The notes: a model not told the origin generated them from the letters alone. Shown: positions 45,372 to 54,664, counted from the stretch's first letter. The stretch is DNA of 56,358 nucleotides from an uncultured Eubacteriales bacterium (GCA_905188025.1 CAJJKI010000009.1:1-56358); one strand, 5' to 3'. Numbers and translations: made by a program.

Positions 45372-45994
45372 TTAGTATATTTATAGATACATCCTTATCC
45401 AATGTATCTATTTCTATCATAAAGGATAACAAAATATTATCACTAATAGAAAAAAATATTCCTAATGCCCATTCTATATATACCACTAGCTTCCTAGATA
45501 AAGCCCTAAAAGAGTCCGGCGTTAGCCCATATGAAGTAGATAATATCTATGTAATAAATGGCCCTGGATCATTCACTGGCCTAAGAATAGGAGTAACTAT
45601 TGCTAAAACATATGGCTACCTCATCAAAAAAGATCTAACTCCTGTATCTAGCCTTAAATCATATGCTCTAAGCACTGACTTACCATTCCCAATAATGAGC
45701 ATAATTCCTGCTAATAAAACCCATTACTATATCGGTATCTATAACGATCACTATGAACCTATCGTTAAAGAAGAATTTGCTAGTCATGATACCATAAAAG
45801 AATTAATAGATACCTATCATCCATCATTAGTAGGACCAGATAGTACTATCCTAGGAGATTATCAAATAAATAAAGTATCTCTAAATATCTTAAATATTAT
45901 TAATTATTATCAAGATAAAGAAAAAGTTAACTACTTCAAATTAGTACCTAACTATCTAAAATTACCTCAAGCTATTGAAGATAAAAATAAATAG
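45368..45994 (+). CDS. tsaB: tRNA t6A biosynthesis protein TsaB
   Basis: 208 residues with the ASKHA start ISIFIDTSLSNVSISII, and NGPGSFTGLRIGV, the TsaB signature. It lacks the metal-binding His pair of TsaD, as expected for the scaffold partner. The C-terminus ends at the usual YLKLPQA. Second gene of the tsaE-tsaB-rimI-tsaD cluster. Confidence 0.95.
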   Translation: MISIFIDTSLSNVSISIIKDNKILSLIEKNIPNAHSIYTTSFLDKALKESGVSPYEVDNIYVINGPGSFTGLRIGVTIAKTYGYLIKKDLTPVSSLKSYALSTDLPFPIMSIIPANKTHYYIGIYNDHYEPIVKEEFASHDTIKELIDTYHPSLVGPDSTILGDYQINKVSLNILNIINYYQDKEKVNYFKLVPNYLKLPQAIEDKNK

Positions 45995-46003
45995 GTGCTA
46001 TAT

Positions 46004-46357
46004 ATGATTAAAGAAGTTGACACTATCTCTACTAATCCCTTTAGTAGACGTCTTGAATATATTGAAAATAATATTACTTTAGGTTATCTAGAATATTCCC
46101 TCATCTATGATCGTATCGAAATAGATAACTTTTTAGTAGAAGAACCATATAGACAAACCGGTATAGGTACCAAACTAATGGCCTATCTTACCAGTGAAGC
46201 TATTAACTTACACGTAATAAATATAACTCTTGAAGTAAGAGTAAGCAATATACCAGCTATTAATCTCTATAAAAAATTTGGCTTTCGTGAAGTAGCCCTA
46301 AGAAAATATTATTATGGAGATGAAGACGGTATATTAATGGAAAAGCAGGTGATGTAA
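46004..46357 (+). CDS. rimI: Ribosomal protein-like N-acetyltransferase RimI
   Basis: 117 residues, a short GNAT. The acetyl-CoA loop is EPYRQTGIGTKLMAYL, followed by LEVRVSNIPAINLYKKFGF and a YYYGDEDGILMEK end typical of RimI. It normally acetylates protein N-termini such as that of S18. The first helices are shortened relative to E. coli (148 aa). ATG 46004 is chosen (TAGGTG upstream) over GTG 45995. Its place between tsaB and tsaD is a conserved arrangement in Firmicutes. Confidence 0.92.
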   Translation: MIKEVDTISTNPFSRRLEYIENNITLGYLEYSLIYDRIEIDNFLVEEPYRQTGIGTKLMAYLTSEAINLHVINITLEVRVSNIPAINLYKKFGFREVALRKYYYGDEDGILMEKQVM

Positions 46358-47380
46358 ATGAAAGATATATATTGTTTAGCCATAGAATCTTCTTGTGATG
46401 AAACTAGTATGAGTATTATAAAAAACGGTACTGAAGAAATATGTACAGTTACAAATACACAAATAGATATTCATAAATTATTTGGAGGAGTAGTCCCTGA
46501 AGTAGCTAGTCGTAGTCATATAGAAAATATTACTATTGTCCTAGATGAATTATTAGAAAGAAGTAAAATGTCTCTAAAAGATATTGATATAATTGGCGTT
46601 ACTTATGGCCCCGGGCTAATTGGTTCCCTCCTAATAGGATTACAGTGTGCTAAAACTATCTCCCTAGTAACTGGTAAACCATTAATACCTGTTCACCATA
46701 TAGCAGGTCATATCTATGCTAATAACCTAGAAAAAAGATTAACATTCCCTCTAATTGCCTTAGTAGTCTCAGGAGGGCATACTGATCTTGTATACATGAA
46801 AGAAGACTATTCATTCAAAAAAATTGGTGGTACTCTAGATGACGCTATTGGCGAAGCCTATGATAAAGTAGCCAAAATATGCGGTTTAGAATACCCTGGT
46901 GGCCCTATCGTCGATAAACTAGCTAAAGAGGGTAGTGATACCTATGACTTGCCATATCCCCTAGATGATGACTCCTATAACTTTAGCTTTAGCGGCATCA
47001 AATCAGCTGTCGTAAATCTCGTTCATAACGAAACACAACGTGGTAATCCCATAAGAGTACTAGATATCTGTACATCATTTCAAAATAGATGCATTGAAGT
47101 ACTAACTAAAAAAACTATCCGTGCCCTAAAAGAATACCATGTAAACACATTAGTCCTAGCAGGAGGAGTAGCCGCTAACAGTTATCTCCGTCAAGAATTA
47201 ACTAAAGCTTGTCAAGAAAATAACATATCATTCAGTTATCCAAGAATGGCTTACTGTACAGATAATGCCGCCATGATCGGAGCAGCTGCTTACTATGCTT
47301 ATCAAAAAGGCATTACTGCTAATCTAGAACTAAATGCTAAAGCCGTAGACAATTTATATAACGAACCAAACCAAGAATAA
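46358..47380 (+). CDS. tsaD: tRNA t6A threonylcarbamoyltransferase TsaD
   Basis: 340 residues, transferring the threonylcarbamoyl group to A37 of tRNA. Motifs: AIESSCDETS at the N-terminus, the metal-binding HHIAGHIYA (His pair), VSGGHTDL, GEAYDKVAKICGL, YPGGPIVDKLA, FSFSGIKSAV, LAGGVAANSYLR and CTDNAAMIGAA. Length is standard. It starts directly after the rimI stop and ends the operon at a terminator. Confidence 0.97.
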   Translation: MKDIYCLAIESSCDETSMSIIKNGTEEICTVTNTQIDIHKLFGGVVPEVASRSHIENITIVLDELLERSKMSLKDIDIIGVTYGPGLIGSLLIGLQCAKTISLVTGKPLIPVHHIAGHIYANNLEKRLTFPLIALVVSGGHTDLVYMKEDYSFKKIGGTLDDAIGEAYDKVAKICGLEYPGGPIVDKLAKEGSDTYDLPYPLDDDSYNFSFSGIKSAVVNLVHNETQRGNPIRVLDICTSFQNRCIEVLTKKTIRALKEYHVNTLVLAGGVAANSYLRQELTKACQENNISFSYPRMAYCTDNAAMIGAAAYYAYQKGITANLELNAKAVDNLYNEPNQE

Positions 47381-47397
47381 TTCTTGGTTTTATTTTA
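47369..47397 (+). terminator. Terminator after tsaD
   Basis: AACCAAGAA and TTCTTGGTT form a 9-bp stem with a TAA loop, then T-rich sequence; the stem includes the stop codon. Confidence 0.9.
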
Positions 47398-47418
47398 CCA
47401 ATAATACCCCTAAAACTA

Positions 47419-47447
47419 TTGTAAAAGATCCATTTTTTTGTTATACT
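47419..47447 (+). promoter_or_regulatory. Promoter for the 47481 gene
   Basis: TTGTAA (47419-47424), 17-base spacer, TATACT (47442-47447). Confidence 0.6.
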
Positions 47448-47480
47448 TAAATTACAATCAAACACTAGGAGTGATAAATA

Positions 47481-49022
47481 ATGAAAGAAGAAAAAAAAGA
47501 ATTAAAAGAACATAAAAAAGTGAAACTAAGTAATAAAAATATCTTACTAATTGTTATCGGTATTGTCCTCGTTTCTCTAGCAGGAACATTTGCCTGGTTT
47601 ACCTGGAGAAGTAATGATACCGCTTTAGTATTAACTGTCGGAGATATCTCTAGTGCACAAGTAACCTTAAAGCCATATAAACTAAATGCTGAACTAGCTC
47701 CTGTAACTTCTTATGAAGATCAAGTTTATACTAATGTAACTGCTGTAAATAATAGTACTACTGCTAAAAAAATAAATCTTTATTATCATATTAACAAAAT
47801 AGATTCAGAATTAATATCTACTAGTTTTAAATATACAATCACTAAAAGTACCGATAATGGTTCAACCTATACTGAATATAAAACTGGTAACTTTTCTACC
47901 GCTGCTAATAACATAGATTTATATATCATGGATGAAACTGTTGATGGTAACAACAATATCAAGTACAAAGTATATATCTGGTTAGATGGTACTGGCCCTA
48001 ATGAAGGAGTAGCCGGAAAATCCTTCTCTGGTGAACTTCGTGCAAAGATAGAAGATATAGAAGCACCACATTATATGAATATACCAGTAAATTTTGCTAG
48101 TACTTATGGTGATAATCTTAATTCAATAACATTTATGGGAAATACAAACTACCCATCTTGCTTAACAGCAGAAGATATTGAAGCAATTGAATCTAATATA
48201 GATAGTTATAATATAGCGGAATATGCTACAAATACCCCTGATGGTTATACAGGAAAAATAATGCACTATCCTTGTTATGTAGAATTAGAAGATGGAAGCA
48301 GAGTGCTTGATATATATATTGGCTCTACGGAAGGCAAAGTATATGCCCCAGAAGATTCAACTGGGTTGTTTGCCAATTTGGGCGGTTTAACTGCAATTAA
48401 TGGTATGGAATATTTTAATACCTCAAATACTACTAATATGTCTAGTATGTTTAAAGGAGCCACAAGTTTAAAAAATCTCGATTTATCACACTTTAACACT
48501 TCAAATGTTACTGATATGAGTGAAATGTTCAGCTTCTATGGTGATGCAGGTGACGGGAAAATGACTACAATAAATTTGAGTAGTTTTGATACTTCAAATG
48601 TAACTAATATGTGGGGCATATTTAACAACTGGTGTAGTTTAACCAGTATAGATTTGAGTAGTTTCGACACCTCAAATGTTACTGATATGAGTTATATGTT
48701 TAGCACCGAAGACTGTATGCAAGGACACAACACCGAACGTTCAGGGGATTTAACCAGCATCAATTTTGGAACTTTCAATACTTCTAGTGTAACTGCAATG
48801 TCAGCAATATTTTATGGACAAAAAAAATTACAAGGTTCTTTTACAATAGCTACGTCAGCAGAACTTGAATTTGCCGATTATATGTTCTATTATACAGCAG
48901 CTAATGCTTCTAGTGATTTTGTAGTAAATTATAACTCAGTTAATGCTAGTGCTATCGATGAATATATAAATCAAAAAACAAGTGATGCTAAAGTAGTCAA
49001 AGGCTCATGTATTGACTGCTAA
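47481..49022 (+). CDS. Surface protein: SipW-type N-terminus plus BspA-like (DUF285) repeats
   Basis: 513 residues. A Lys/Glu-rich start leads to a helix (about 22-42) with AGTFAWFTWRS, as in SipW-dependent signal regions of TasA/camelysin-like proteins. A beta-rich domain follows (about 45-195). Residues about 290-450 contain at least four DUF285 repeats with the core FDTSNVTNM and FNTSNVTDMSEMF, each about 23-30 long, in the BspA family of leucine-rich surface proteins. The C-terminus has CIDC. Such repeat proteins are usually involved in adhesion. Base composition seems slightly less AT-biased in the repeat half, which may have been acquired separately. No sortase or anchor motif; anchoring by the N-terminal helix is likely. 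Confidence 0.85.
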   Translation: MKEEKKELKEHKKVKLSNKNILLIVIGIVLVSLAGTFAWFTWRSNDTALVLTVGDISSAQVTLKPYKLNAELAPVTSYEDQVYTNVTAVNNSTTAKKINLYYHINKIDSELISTSFKYTITKSTDNGSTYTEYKTGNFSTAANNIDLYIMDETVDGNNNIKYKVYIWLDGTGPNEGVAGKSFSGELRAKIEDIEAPHYMNIPVNFASTYGDNLNSITFMGNTNYPSCLTAEDIEAIESNIDSYNIAEYATNTPDGYTGKIMHYPCYVELEDGSRVLDIYIGSTEGKVYAPEDSTGLFANLGGLTAINGMEYFNTSNTTNMSSMFKGATSLKNLDLSHFNTSNVTDMSEMFSFYGDAGDGKMTTINLSSFDTSNVTNMWGIFNNWCSLTSIDLSSFDTSNVTDMSYMFSTEDCMQGHNTERSGDLTSINFGTFNTSSVTAMSAIFYGQKKLQGSFTIATSAELEFADYMFYYTAANASSDFVVNYNSVNASAIDEYINQKTSDAKVVKGSCIDC

Positions 49023-49104
49023 TAATCAAAATGGATGGAGAAAGTTAATGATTAACAATCCATCATATAAATAAAAATAAAATATAAGGATAGGTGATAA
49101 TTTT

Positions 49105-49542
49105 ATGAAAAAATATAAGATGAATAATAAAGGTTTTACCCTAGTAGAGTTACTTGCCACCATAGTATTACTTGCTCTAGTAATTGGTATAGCTTCATAC
49201 TCCATAAATGCTATTATAAAGAATTCTCAAGAAAAAAATTATCAACTACTTATAAATAATATCTATGATGCTACTGAAGTCTATTATCAAGAATGCAAAT
49301 ATACCAATAATACTGGTATCACTTGTAGTGAAGAAGCTGGCTCACTAGTTACCTCACTTGGAGACCTAGTAAAATATGGCTATCTAAAAGGTAATAGTAC
49401 TGATACTGAAAATAATCAAACTATAGAAAACCCTAATGATAATGTAAATATATCACAGTGCAAAATAAAAATAACTTATCTAGGTAACACAATTCAAATA
49501 GAGGCTGTAAACCCTACCGGTAGTTGCCCAAAAAAATACTAA
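49105..49542 (+). CDS. Type IV pilin-like protein (pseudopilin) 1
   Basis: 145 residues. A short basic leader (MKKYKMNNKG) precedes FTLVELLATIVLLALVIGIA, the type III signal with cleavage after Gly and Glu at +5. The rest is a globular domain with three to four Cys (about 69, 79 and 127, 141) probably as disulfides. It resembles ComGC/GspG-like pilins. AGGTGATAA precedes the start. It is followed after 16 bases by ung, so it may share transcription. Confidence 0.9.
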   Translation: MKKYKMNNKGFTLVELLATIVLLALVIGIASYSINAIIKNSQEKNYQLLINNIYDATEVYYQECKYTNNTGITCSEEAGSLVTSLGDLVKYGYLKGNSTDTENNQTIENPNDNVNISQCKIKITYLGNTIQIEAVNPTGSCPKKY

Positions 49543-49558
49543 TAAAGGAGGAATATAC

Positions 49559-50209
49559 ATGATAGGTAATGACTGGGATAATGTCCTAAATGATATATAT
49601 CAAAAGGAATATTTTAATAAAATAAAAGAGAAAGTTCGTTACGAATATAATCATAAAACAATCTTTCCTCCCGCTAACAAAGTATTCTATGCTCTAAGAA
49701 TGACTTCGTACAAAGATACTAAAGTAGTTATTCTAGGACAAGACCCTTATCATGGAGTAGGAGAGGCTAATGGCTTATGCTTCTCTGTTAATCACGGAAT
49801 AAAAATGCCCCCTTCATTAAATAATATATATAAAGAATTATATAGTGATCTAGGCATCACACGTACTGATACTGATTTATCTGATTGGGCTCGTCAAGGA
49901 GTATTACTCCTAAATAGCGTTCTAACAGTAGAAAAAGATAAACCAGCTAGTCATAAATTCGTAGGATGGGAAGAGTTTACTGATGAAATAATCATGAAAT
50001 TAAATGATCATGAAACTCCTATAGTATTTATCTTATGGGGTAACTTTGCTAAAAGTAAAATAAAATATATCACTAACCCTAAACACCTAATAATCTCTTC
50101 ATCCCACCCAAGCCCATTCTCTGTAAATTATGGTTTCTTTGGTAGTAGACCATTCTCTAAAACAAATGAATTCTTAAGAAAAAATAACTTAAAGGAGATA
50201 TCTTGGTAA
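49559..50209 (+). CDS. ung: Uracil-DNA glycosylase
   Basis: Excises uracil from DNA in base-excision repair. 216 residues with GQDPYHG (catalytic Asp), the NGLCFSV block, LLLNSVLTV, FILWGNFAKSK and SSHPSPFS (His motif). Length and motifs are standard for family 1. AAAGGAGGAA precedes the start, and hemW follows with a one-base gap. Confidence 0.97.
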   Translation: MIGNDWDNVLNDIYQKEYFNKIKEKVRYEYNHKTIFPPANKVFYALRMTSYKDTKVVILGQDPYHGVGEANGLCFSVNHGIKMPPSLNNIYKELYSDLGITRTDTDLSDWARQGVLLLNSVLTVEKDKPASHKFVGWEEFTDEIIMKLNDHETPIVFILWGNFAKSKIKYITNPKHLIISSSHPSPFSVNYGFFGSRPFSKTNEFLRKNNLKEISW

Positions 50210-50210
50210 T

Positions 50211-51299
50211 ATGTTAGGAGTATATATCCATATTCCATTTTGCAATACCATCTGCAGTTACTGTGATTTTTGCAAAATACACTACCAAAAAGAATATGTC
50301 TCTTCATATCTAGAACACCTATCTAAAGAAATTAACTCTCGTTATCAAGGAGAAATAGTAAATTCAATCTATATCGGAGGAGGTACTCCTAGTTGCTTAT
50401 CACCTGATGAATTAGATGAATTATTAAGTATCTTGAGTATCTTTAATTTATCAGATAATTATGAGTATACTATTGAATGTAATATTGAAAATATTGATAT
50501 AGAAAAACTAAATATCTTTAAAAGTTATGGCATTAATCGTCTAAGTATTGGCGTTGAATCATTTGATAAAGATATCATTAGTGTCTTAAATCGTCATCAT
50601 GATGAAGACCTAGTATTTGATAATATCTATTTAGCTAAAAAATATTTTAATAATATAAATATTGATTTAATATATGGTGTAACTCCTGATATAGAAAAAG
50701 TAAAAAATGATATAAGTAAATTCTTAATGTTAGAAATTCCTCATATATCATGTTATTCTTTAATTCTAGAAGAACATACTAAGTTATGGATTAACCATCA
50801 AAAATACATAGATGAAGATCTAGATAAAGAAATGTTTGATTATATTAATAATACTCTTACTAAAAAAGGATATCATCATTATGAAATAAGTAATTATGCT
50901 ATTCCTAGTTATGAAAGTAAACATAATATAAACTACTGGTTAAATGGCTCATACTATGGCTTTGGTCTAAGTGCCGTTAGCTTTATAAACAACCATAGAA
51001 TATCCAACACTAAAAATTTAACTAAATATTTAAAAGATGAATATCTTGCCGAGGACAACTATGAAGATGTCACTTTATCTAAAGAAAACGATCTAATTCT
51101 AGGATTACGCCTAATCGAAGGTTTAAGTATCACCAATTTTAATACTAAATACAATGATGACATTCTTAGAAAACCTATCATCAAAGAACTACTTAGTGAT
51201 AACTATTTAATTATCACCGGAGATAAACTACATTGTAATTATAAATACATATATCTTTTAAATAGCATCCTAGAAAAAATCATCGGTAGCGAATTATAA
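50211..51299 (+). CDS. hemW: HemW-like radical SAM protein
   Basis: 362 residues. The radical SAM motif is in CNTICSYCDFC (CxxxCxxC, about residues 11-18), followed by YIGGGTPSCL, a Glu-containing strand (ECNIE), NRLSIGVES and DLIYGV. The C-terminal part (YEISNYA, NYWLNGSYYGFG) is that of HemW, a haem chaperone formerly annotated as oxygen-independent coproporphyrinogen oxidase. No haem genes lie nearby. It ends the ung-hemW pair. Confidence 0.93.
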   Translation: MLGVYIHIPFCNTICSYCDFCKIHYQKEYVSSYLEHLSKEINSRYQGEIVNSIYIGGGTPSCLSPDELDELLSILSIFNLSDNYEYTIECNIENIDIEKLNIFKSYGINRLSIGVESFDKDIISVLNRHHDEDLVFDNIYLAKKYFNNINIDLIYGVTPDIEKVKNDISKFLMLEIPHISCYSLILEEHTKLWINHQKYIDEDLDKEMFDYINNTLTKKGYHHYEISNYAIPSYESKHNINYWLNGSYYGFGLSAVSFINNHRISNTKNLTKYLKDEYLAEDNYEDVTLSKENDLILGLRLIEGLSITNFNTKYNDDILRKPIIKELLSDNYLIITGDKLHCNYKYIYLLNSILEKIIGSEL

Positions 51300-51308
51300 A
51301 GTAATACA

Positions 51309-51360
51309 AACAAATGTACGAAAATATCTTGACAATATATTCATAATATGATATGGTTGT
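51309..51360 (+). repeat. Dispersed promoter-like repeat, copy B
   Basis: AACAAATGTAC, ATCTTGACA (TTGACA at 51329-51334), 14 bases, then TGATATGGTT. Same layout and similar sequence over about 50 bp as 25350-25404. It is the only promoter-like sequence before mscS. Confidence 0.6.
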
Positions 51361-51397
51361 TATATGAGAGAGTAATATCTAAAGGAAGTGAATTAAT

Positions 51398-52201
51398 ATG
51401 AAAGATATCTTAGAATTTATTAAAAGTGAAAAGTTTTATCTTCCAATTATCTATTTGATACTAGGAACAATTATCTATTACTTAATTAAATTAATTATAA
51501 ATAAATTAAGTAAAAATAAACATATAGACAAGAAAAAACAAACAATAATCTCCCTCGTAAAAAATATTTTTAAATATCTCATCTATATCTTTATTGTATT
51601 GTCTATTTTAAATGTATATGGTATAAATACTACTGGAGTTATTGCCTCTATTGGTATCGTTGGCGTTATTATCGGCCTTGCATTTCAAGATCTAGTAGCT
51701 GATTTTCTTGCCGGAGTATGCATCCTTTTTGATGATAAATATACCATCGGAGATATCGTTTCAATAAATGGCTTTAAAGGAGAAGTTATTGCTTTTGGAC
51801 TAATGACTACCAAAATTAAAGCCGCAACCGGAGAAGTAAAAATCATATCAAACTCATCATTCAAAGAAGTAACTAATTATAGTCAAAATAAAACAGTATT
51901 ATTTATCACTTTAGACGTCGCATATGACACTAATATTGATAAATTAGAAAAAGTATTAAATAGTCTAACAGATGACGTTCTAAAAATAGAAAATGTCCTT
52001 GGAAATTACAAACTACTAGGAATTAATGAGTTTTCTTCTAGTAGTATTAAATATCAAGTATGTATGGATTGCAAACCTGAAAAACACTATCAAATAAAAA
52101 GGGAATATCTTAAATTAATAAATGATGCATTTAACAAAAATAAAATTGAAATTCCATATAACAAAATGGATATTAATATAAGGAGCAACAAACATGAATA
52201 A
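51398..52201 (+). CDS. mscS: MscS-family mechanosensitive channel
   Basis: 267 residues with three N-terminal helices (about 13-32, 55-74, 80-102). The pore helix carries ASIGIVGVIIGLAFQDLVAD and FLAGVCILF, the MscS TM3 Gly/Ala pattern. The beta-domain follows (DIVSINGFKGEVIAFGLMTT) and the C-terminal alpha/beta cage. It releases solutes on hypo-osmotic shock. AAAGGAAGTG precedes the start. It overlaps the HD gene by 8 bases. Confidence 0.95.
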   Translation: MKDILEFIKSEKFYLPIIYLILGTIIYYLIKLIINKLSKNKHIDKKKQTIISLVKNIFKYLIYIFIVLSILNVYGINTTGVIASIGIVGVIIGLAFQDLVADFLAGVCILFDDKYTIGDIVSINGFKGEVIAFGLMTTKIKAATGEVKIISNSSFKEVTNYSQNKTVLFITLDVAYDTNIDKLEKVLNSLTDDVLKIENVLGNYKLLGINEFSSSSIKYQVCMDCKPEKHYQIKREYLKLINDAFNKNKIEIPYNKMDINIRSNKHE

Positions 52202-52760
52202 AATTAAATACTTTGAAACAGAAATAAACTATATTAAAGACGAAACTAAAAAAGAGGATATCAAATATCTAATAAATCTTTTACCAGACTACTTTTTCAC
52301 TATTCCAGCATCTAGTACTGGTAAATATCATCCCAAGTTTGCTAGCACTAATCATGGATTAGTAAAACATACCAAAGTAGCAGTAAGAATTGCCTATGAC
52401 TTGTTTGCTACAGTTAATAATTTTACTGAAGAAGATAAGGATTTAGTAATTATGGCACTCATTATGCATGATGGTATGAAAAAAGGTAACCCTGAAGAAC
52501 AATACACTAGATTTGATCATCCATTACTTGCATCAAAATTAATAATGGAGCATGCCAAAGAATTAAAAATGGGGATAGATAACATTCGCAAAATGTGTTC
52601 CTTAATAGAGTCACATATGGGTGTCTGGAATACAAGTAAATATAGTAAAGTAGTTTTACCACTACCAACAACAGAACTACAAAGATATGTTCACCGTGCT
52701 GATTTTCTTGCTAGTAGAAACTATTTAAACGTTTCCTTTGATAAATTAGAAATAAGATAG
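52194..52760 (+). CDS. HD-domain hydrolase
   Basis: 188 residues. The HD metal residues are visible as GLVKHTKVA (His), LIMHDGMKKG (His-Asp) and RYVHRADFLA (C-terminal Asp). HD proteins of this size hydrolyse nucleotides or cyclic dinucleotides; the substrate is unknown. It is translationally coupled to mscS and 9 bases ahead of a pilin-like gene, which may mean shared transcription without shared function. Confidence 0.85.
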   Translation: MNKIKYFETEINYIKDETKKEDIKYLINLLPDYFFTIPASSTGKYHPKFASTNHGLVKHTKVAVRIAYDLFATVNNFTEEDKDLVIMALIMHDGMKKGNPEEQYTRFDHPLLASKLIMEHAKELKMGIDNIRKMCSLIESHMGVWNTSKYSKVVLPLPTTELQRYVHRADFLASRNYLNVSFDKLEIR

Positions 52761-52769
52761 GTGATATAA

Positions 52770-53459
52770 ATGAAATTGAATAAAAAAGGTTATATGCTAG
52801 TAGAAATAATTCTAGCTTCTGCTCTTGCTTTTGGCCTTGCATATTTTATCCTTGAACTGACCTTAAAAGTAAAAGAAAAAGATGATGATTTATTTGTAGA
52901 AACCCTAGTAGCCACTGATAAAACAATCATAAATAACAAATTAATGACTTATGCCAAGAATGGTGATTTTAGTTGTGATAAATTACAAATCAATGATAGA
53001 ACCATTAAATATGGCGATGAATTAATCGTTATAGTTAATAAATATACCACAGTAGGAACAAAAAGTTGCTCATTTGATGAGTATAATAAAATATTAGTAA
53101 ATATTCCTCTAAGTGTTGCCCAAATGCCAAATAAAAATTATGATATAAAATTTGAGTATTTAACTAGTTCTCCTTATTGTGATATAAACGTAAATGGAAC
53201 GACTCTTAATGCTGTCTACAATGATGGTCGTAGCGATAATTATGGTTTCGATCAGCTAGGAAATAAAACTATTAGCAAAGAAATAAATAGTACTGGTACA
53301 TATAATTTTTATGTTTCCGATATACATGGTAATGCAGCTATTTGCAGTGTGATTGTAAATAACGTAAACAGTGATAATACATGCAGCGATGGGTACACTA
53401 AAATTAATGATAAATATTGTTACTCAAAGGGGGAAATTAAGTATGAAAAAATTAAATAA
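52770..53459 (+). CDS. Pilin-like protein with large C-terminal domain
   Basis: 229 residues. MKLNKKGYMLVEIILASALA and the helix that follows form a prepilin signal with Gly-Tyr at the cleavage site and Glu at +5. The remaining 190 residues are mostly beta-strand, with Cys at about 71, 112, 146, 193, 204 and 217 that could pair. It is larger than the others, as a minor tip pilin would be. TAGGTGAT precedes the start; the next gene overlaps by 17 bases. Confidence 0.8.
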   Translation: MKLNKKGYMLVEIILASALAFGLAYFILELTLKVKEKDDDLFVETLVATDKTIINNKLMTYAKNGDFSCDKLQINDRTIKYGDELIVIVNKYTTVGTKSCSFDEYNKILVNIPLSVAQMPNKNYDIKFEYLTSSPYCDINVNGTTLNAVYNDGRSDNYGFDQLGNKTISKEINSTGTYNFYVSDIHGNAAICSVIVNNVNSDNTCSDGYTKINDKYCYSKGEIKYEKIK

Positions 53460-53778
53460 TAAAGGCTTCACTTTAATTGAATTATTAGCAACTGTTGTTA
53501 TCATGTTAGCTATTTCTGTCTTAGCAGTATCATCTATCAGTGCCGCCATCGAAAGAAATAAAGTAAAACAAGATGAAGCTAAAATAGAAGCCATCGTAGC
53601 AAGTGGTAAATTATATTATGAAGAAAATAAACTTTCGCTAGGAGCTAATGGTTGCATTCCTCTAAGTGCCTTAGAATTAACAGATGAAGAAAGAAAAATG
53701 TCTAATGGCGAATATCTCGATGGGGCAGTTTACTATAATAATGGCGAATTTAAATATACGAAAGGTTGCATAAACTAA
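53443..53778 (+). CDS. Type IV pilin-like protein 2 (tandem paralogue)
   Basis: 111 residues. The leader MKKLNNKG precedes FTLIELLATVVIMLAISVLA, a canonical class III signal with Glu at +5. The small globular domain ends in GCIN and has two Cys. The start at 53443 lies inside the previous gene with AGGGGGAAA upstream; the open frame extends further back but has no signal there. Its first 100 bases are nearly identical to those of the next gene. Confidence 0.92.
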   Translation: MKKLNNKGFTLIELLATVVIMLAISVLAVSSISAAIERNKVKQDEAKIEAIVASGKLYYEENKLSLGANGCIPLSALELTDEERKMSNGEYLDGAVYYNNGEFKYTKGCIN

Positions 53779-54110
53779 TGAAAAAATTAAATAAAAAAGG
53801 TTTTACCTTAATTGAACTATTAGCAACTGTTGTTATCATGTTAGCAATTTCTGTAATAGCCGTATCATCTATCAGCTCTGCCATTGATAGAAATAAAGCT
53901 AAACAAGATAATGCTAAAAAAGAAGTCATTATTAGTGAAGCAAAACTATATTATAATACCCATAGAAATACTCTTGGCACTAGTGGCTGTATACTTGTAA
54001 GTGACCTAGATTTATCTGAAAATGAAAAAAAAGATTCAAATGGCAATATTTTTAATGGTGGTGTACGATATAATAATGATACATTTGAATATGTTAATTC
54101 TTGTAATTAA
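53778..54110 (+). CDS. Type IV pilin-like protein 3 (tandem paralogue)
   Basis: 110 residues. MKKLNKKG then FTLIELLATVVIMLAISVIA; the same signal as the previous gene with only a few differences over the first 40 residues. The rest is diverged but keeps spacing, including the C-terminal SCN and an inner GCI. Its ATG overlaps the preceding stop (TAATG), so the pair is co-translated. Tandem duplication is the obvious origin. Confidence 0.92.
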   Translation: MKKLNKKGFTLIELLATVVIMLAISVIAVSSISSAIDRNKAKQDNAKKEVIISEAKLYYNTHRNTLGTSGCILVSDLDLSENEKKDSNGNIFNGGVRYNNDTFEYVNSCN

Positions 54111-54121
54111 TGGAGGTACAT

Positions 54122-54664
54122 ATGAATAGAAAAGGATTTATGATGGCTGAAGTAGTTGTAGTATCAGCGATTGTTATGGTAACCATCATTGGTTTATACC
54201 AAAGTTATAATAAATTATATAGTACATATGCCACTAGATTAAAATACCATGATGCCGAAACATTGTATCGACTTGGTAACTATCGTGACACTCTCATAGA
54301 AAACGGTAGCTTGAATACCATACTATCAGATATGAAAAAAAATGGTACCAAAACTAAAAGCATTTATAAAGATGGAAGTAAAGACAATCCCATTGTATTA
54401 GAAGATGAAAAAGACAAATACAAAGGAGATACTGTCTTCTTAATATCAACAACAAAAGACAGTAGCAAAGCAAAAGGACATATTTTAGAAAATACAACTA
54501 TAAATGGTATCCATTCAACATATCAAGACTATCTTTCATATCTAACGAAGTCAACTAGTTATGGCTCCAACTACATTATGGTAATAGAAAGTTGCAAGGA
54601 TGACCTAAATGATTGCTATTATGCATATCTTGAAATATATGATGGTAAAGAGAAAAATAGTTAA
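54122..54664 (+). CDS. Pilin-like protein 4 (minor pilin-like)
   Basis: 180 residues. MNRKGFMMAEVVVVSAIVMV is a prepilin-type start with Gly-Phe cleavage and Glu at +5, then a polar domain with Cys near 160-166 (SCKDDLNDC). ATG 54122 is selected because GGAGG lies 5-10 bases upstream; ATG 54110 overlaps the previous stop and is less likely. It is the last gene of the pilin run. It may correspond to a minor pilin of the GspI/ComGE kind. Confidence 0.82.
   Translation: MNRKGFMMAEVVVVSAIVMVTIIGLYQSYNKLYSTYATRLKYHDAETLYRLGNYRDTLIENGSLNTILSDMKKNGTKTKSIYKDGSKDNPIVLEDEKDKYKGDTVFLISTTKDSSKAKGHILENTTINGIHSTYQDYLSYLTKSTSYGSNYIMVIESCKDDLNDCYYAYLEIYDGKEKNS

Noticed and set aside
49025..49072. Hairpin GATGGA/TCCATC after the BspA-type gene as a terminator
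   Set aside because: The stem is only about 6 bp with a long loop and no T-run follows.
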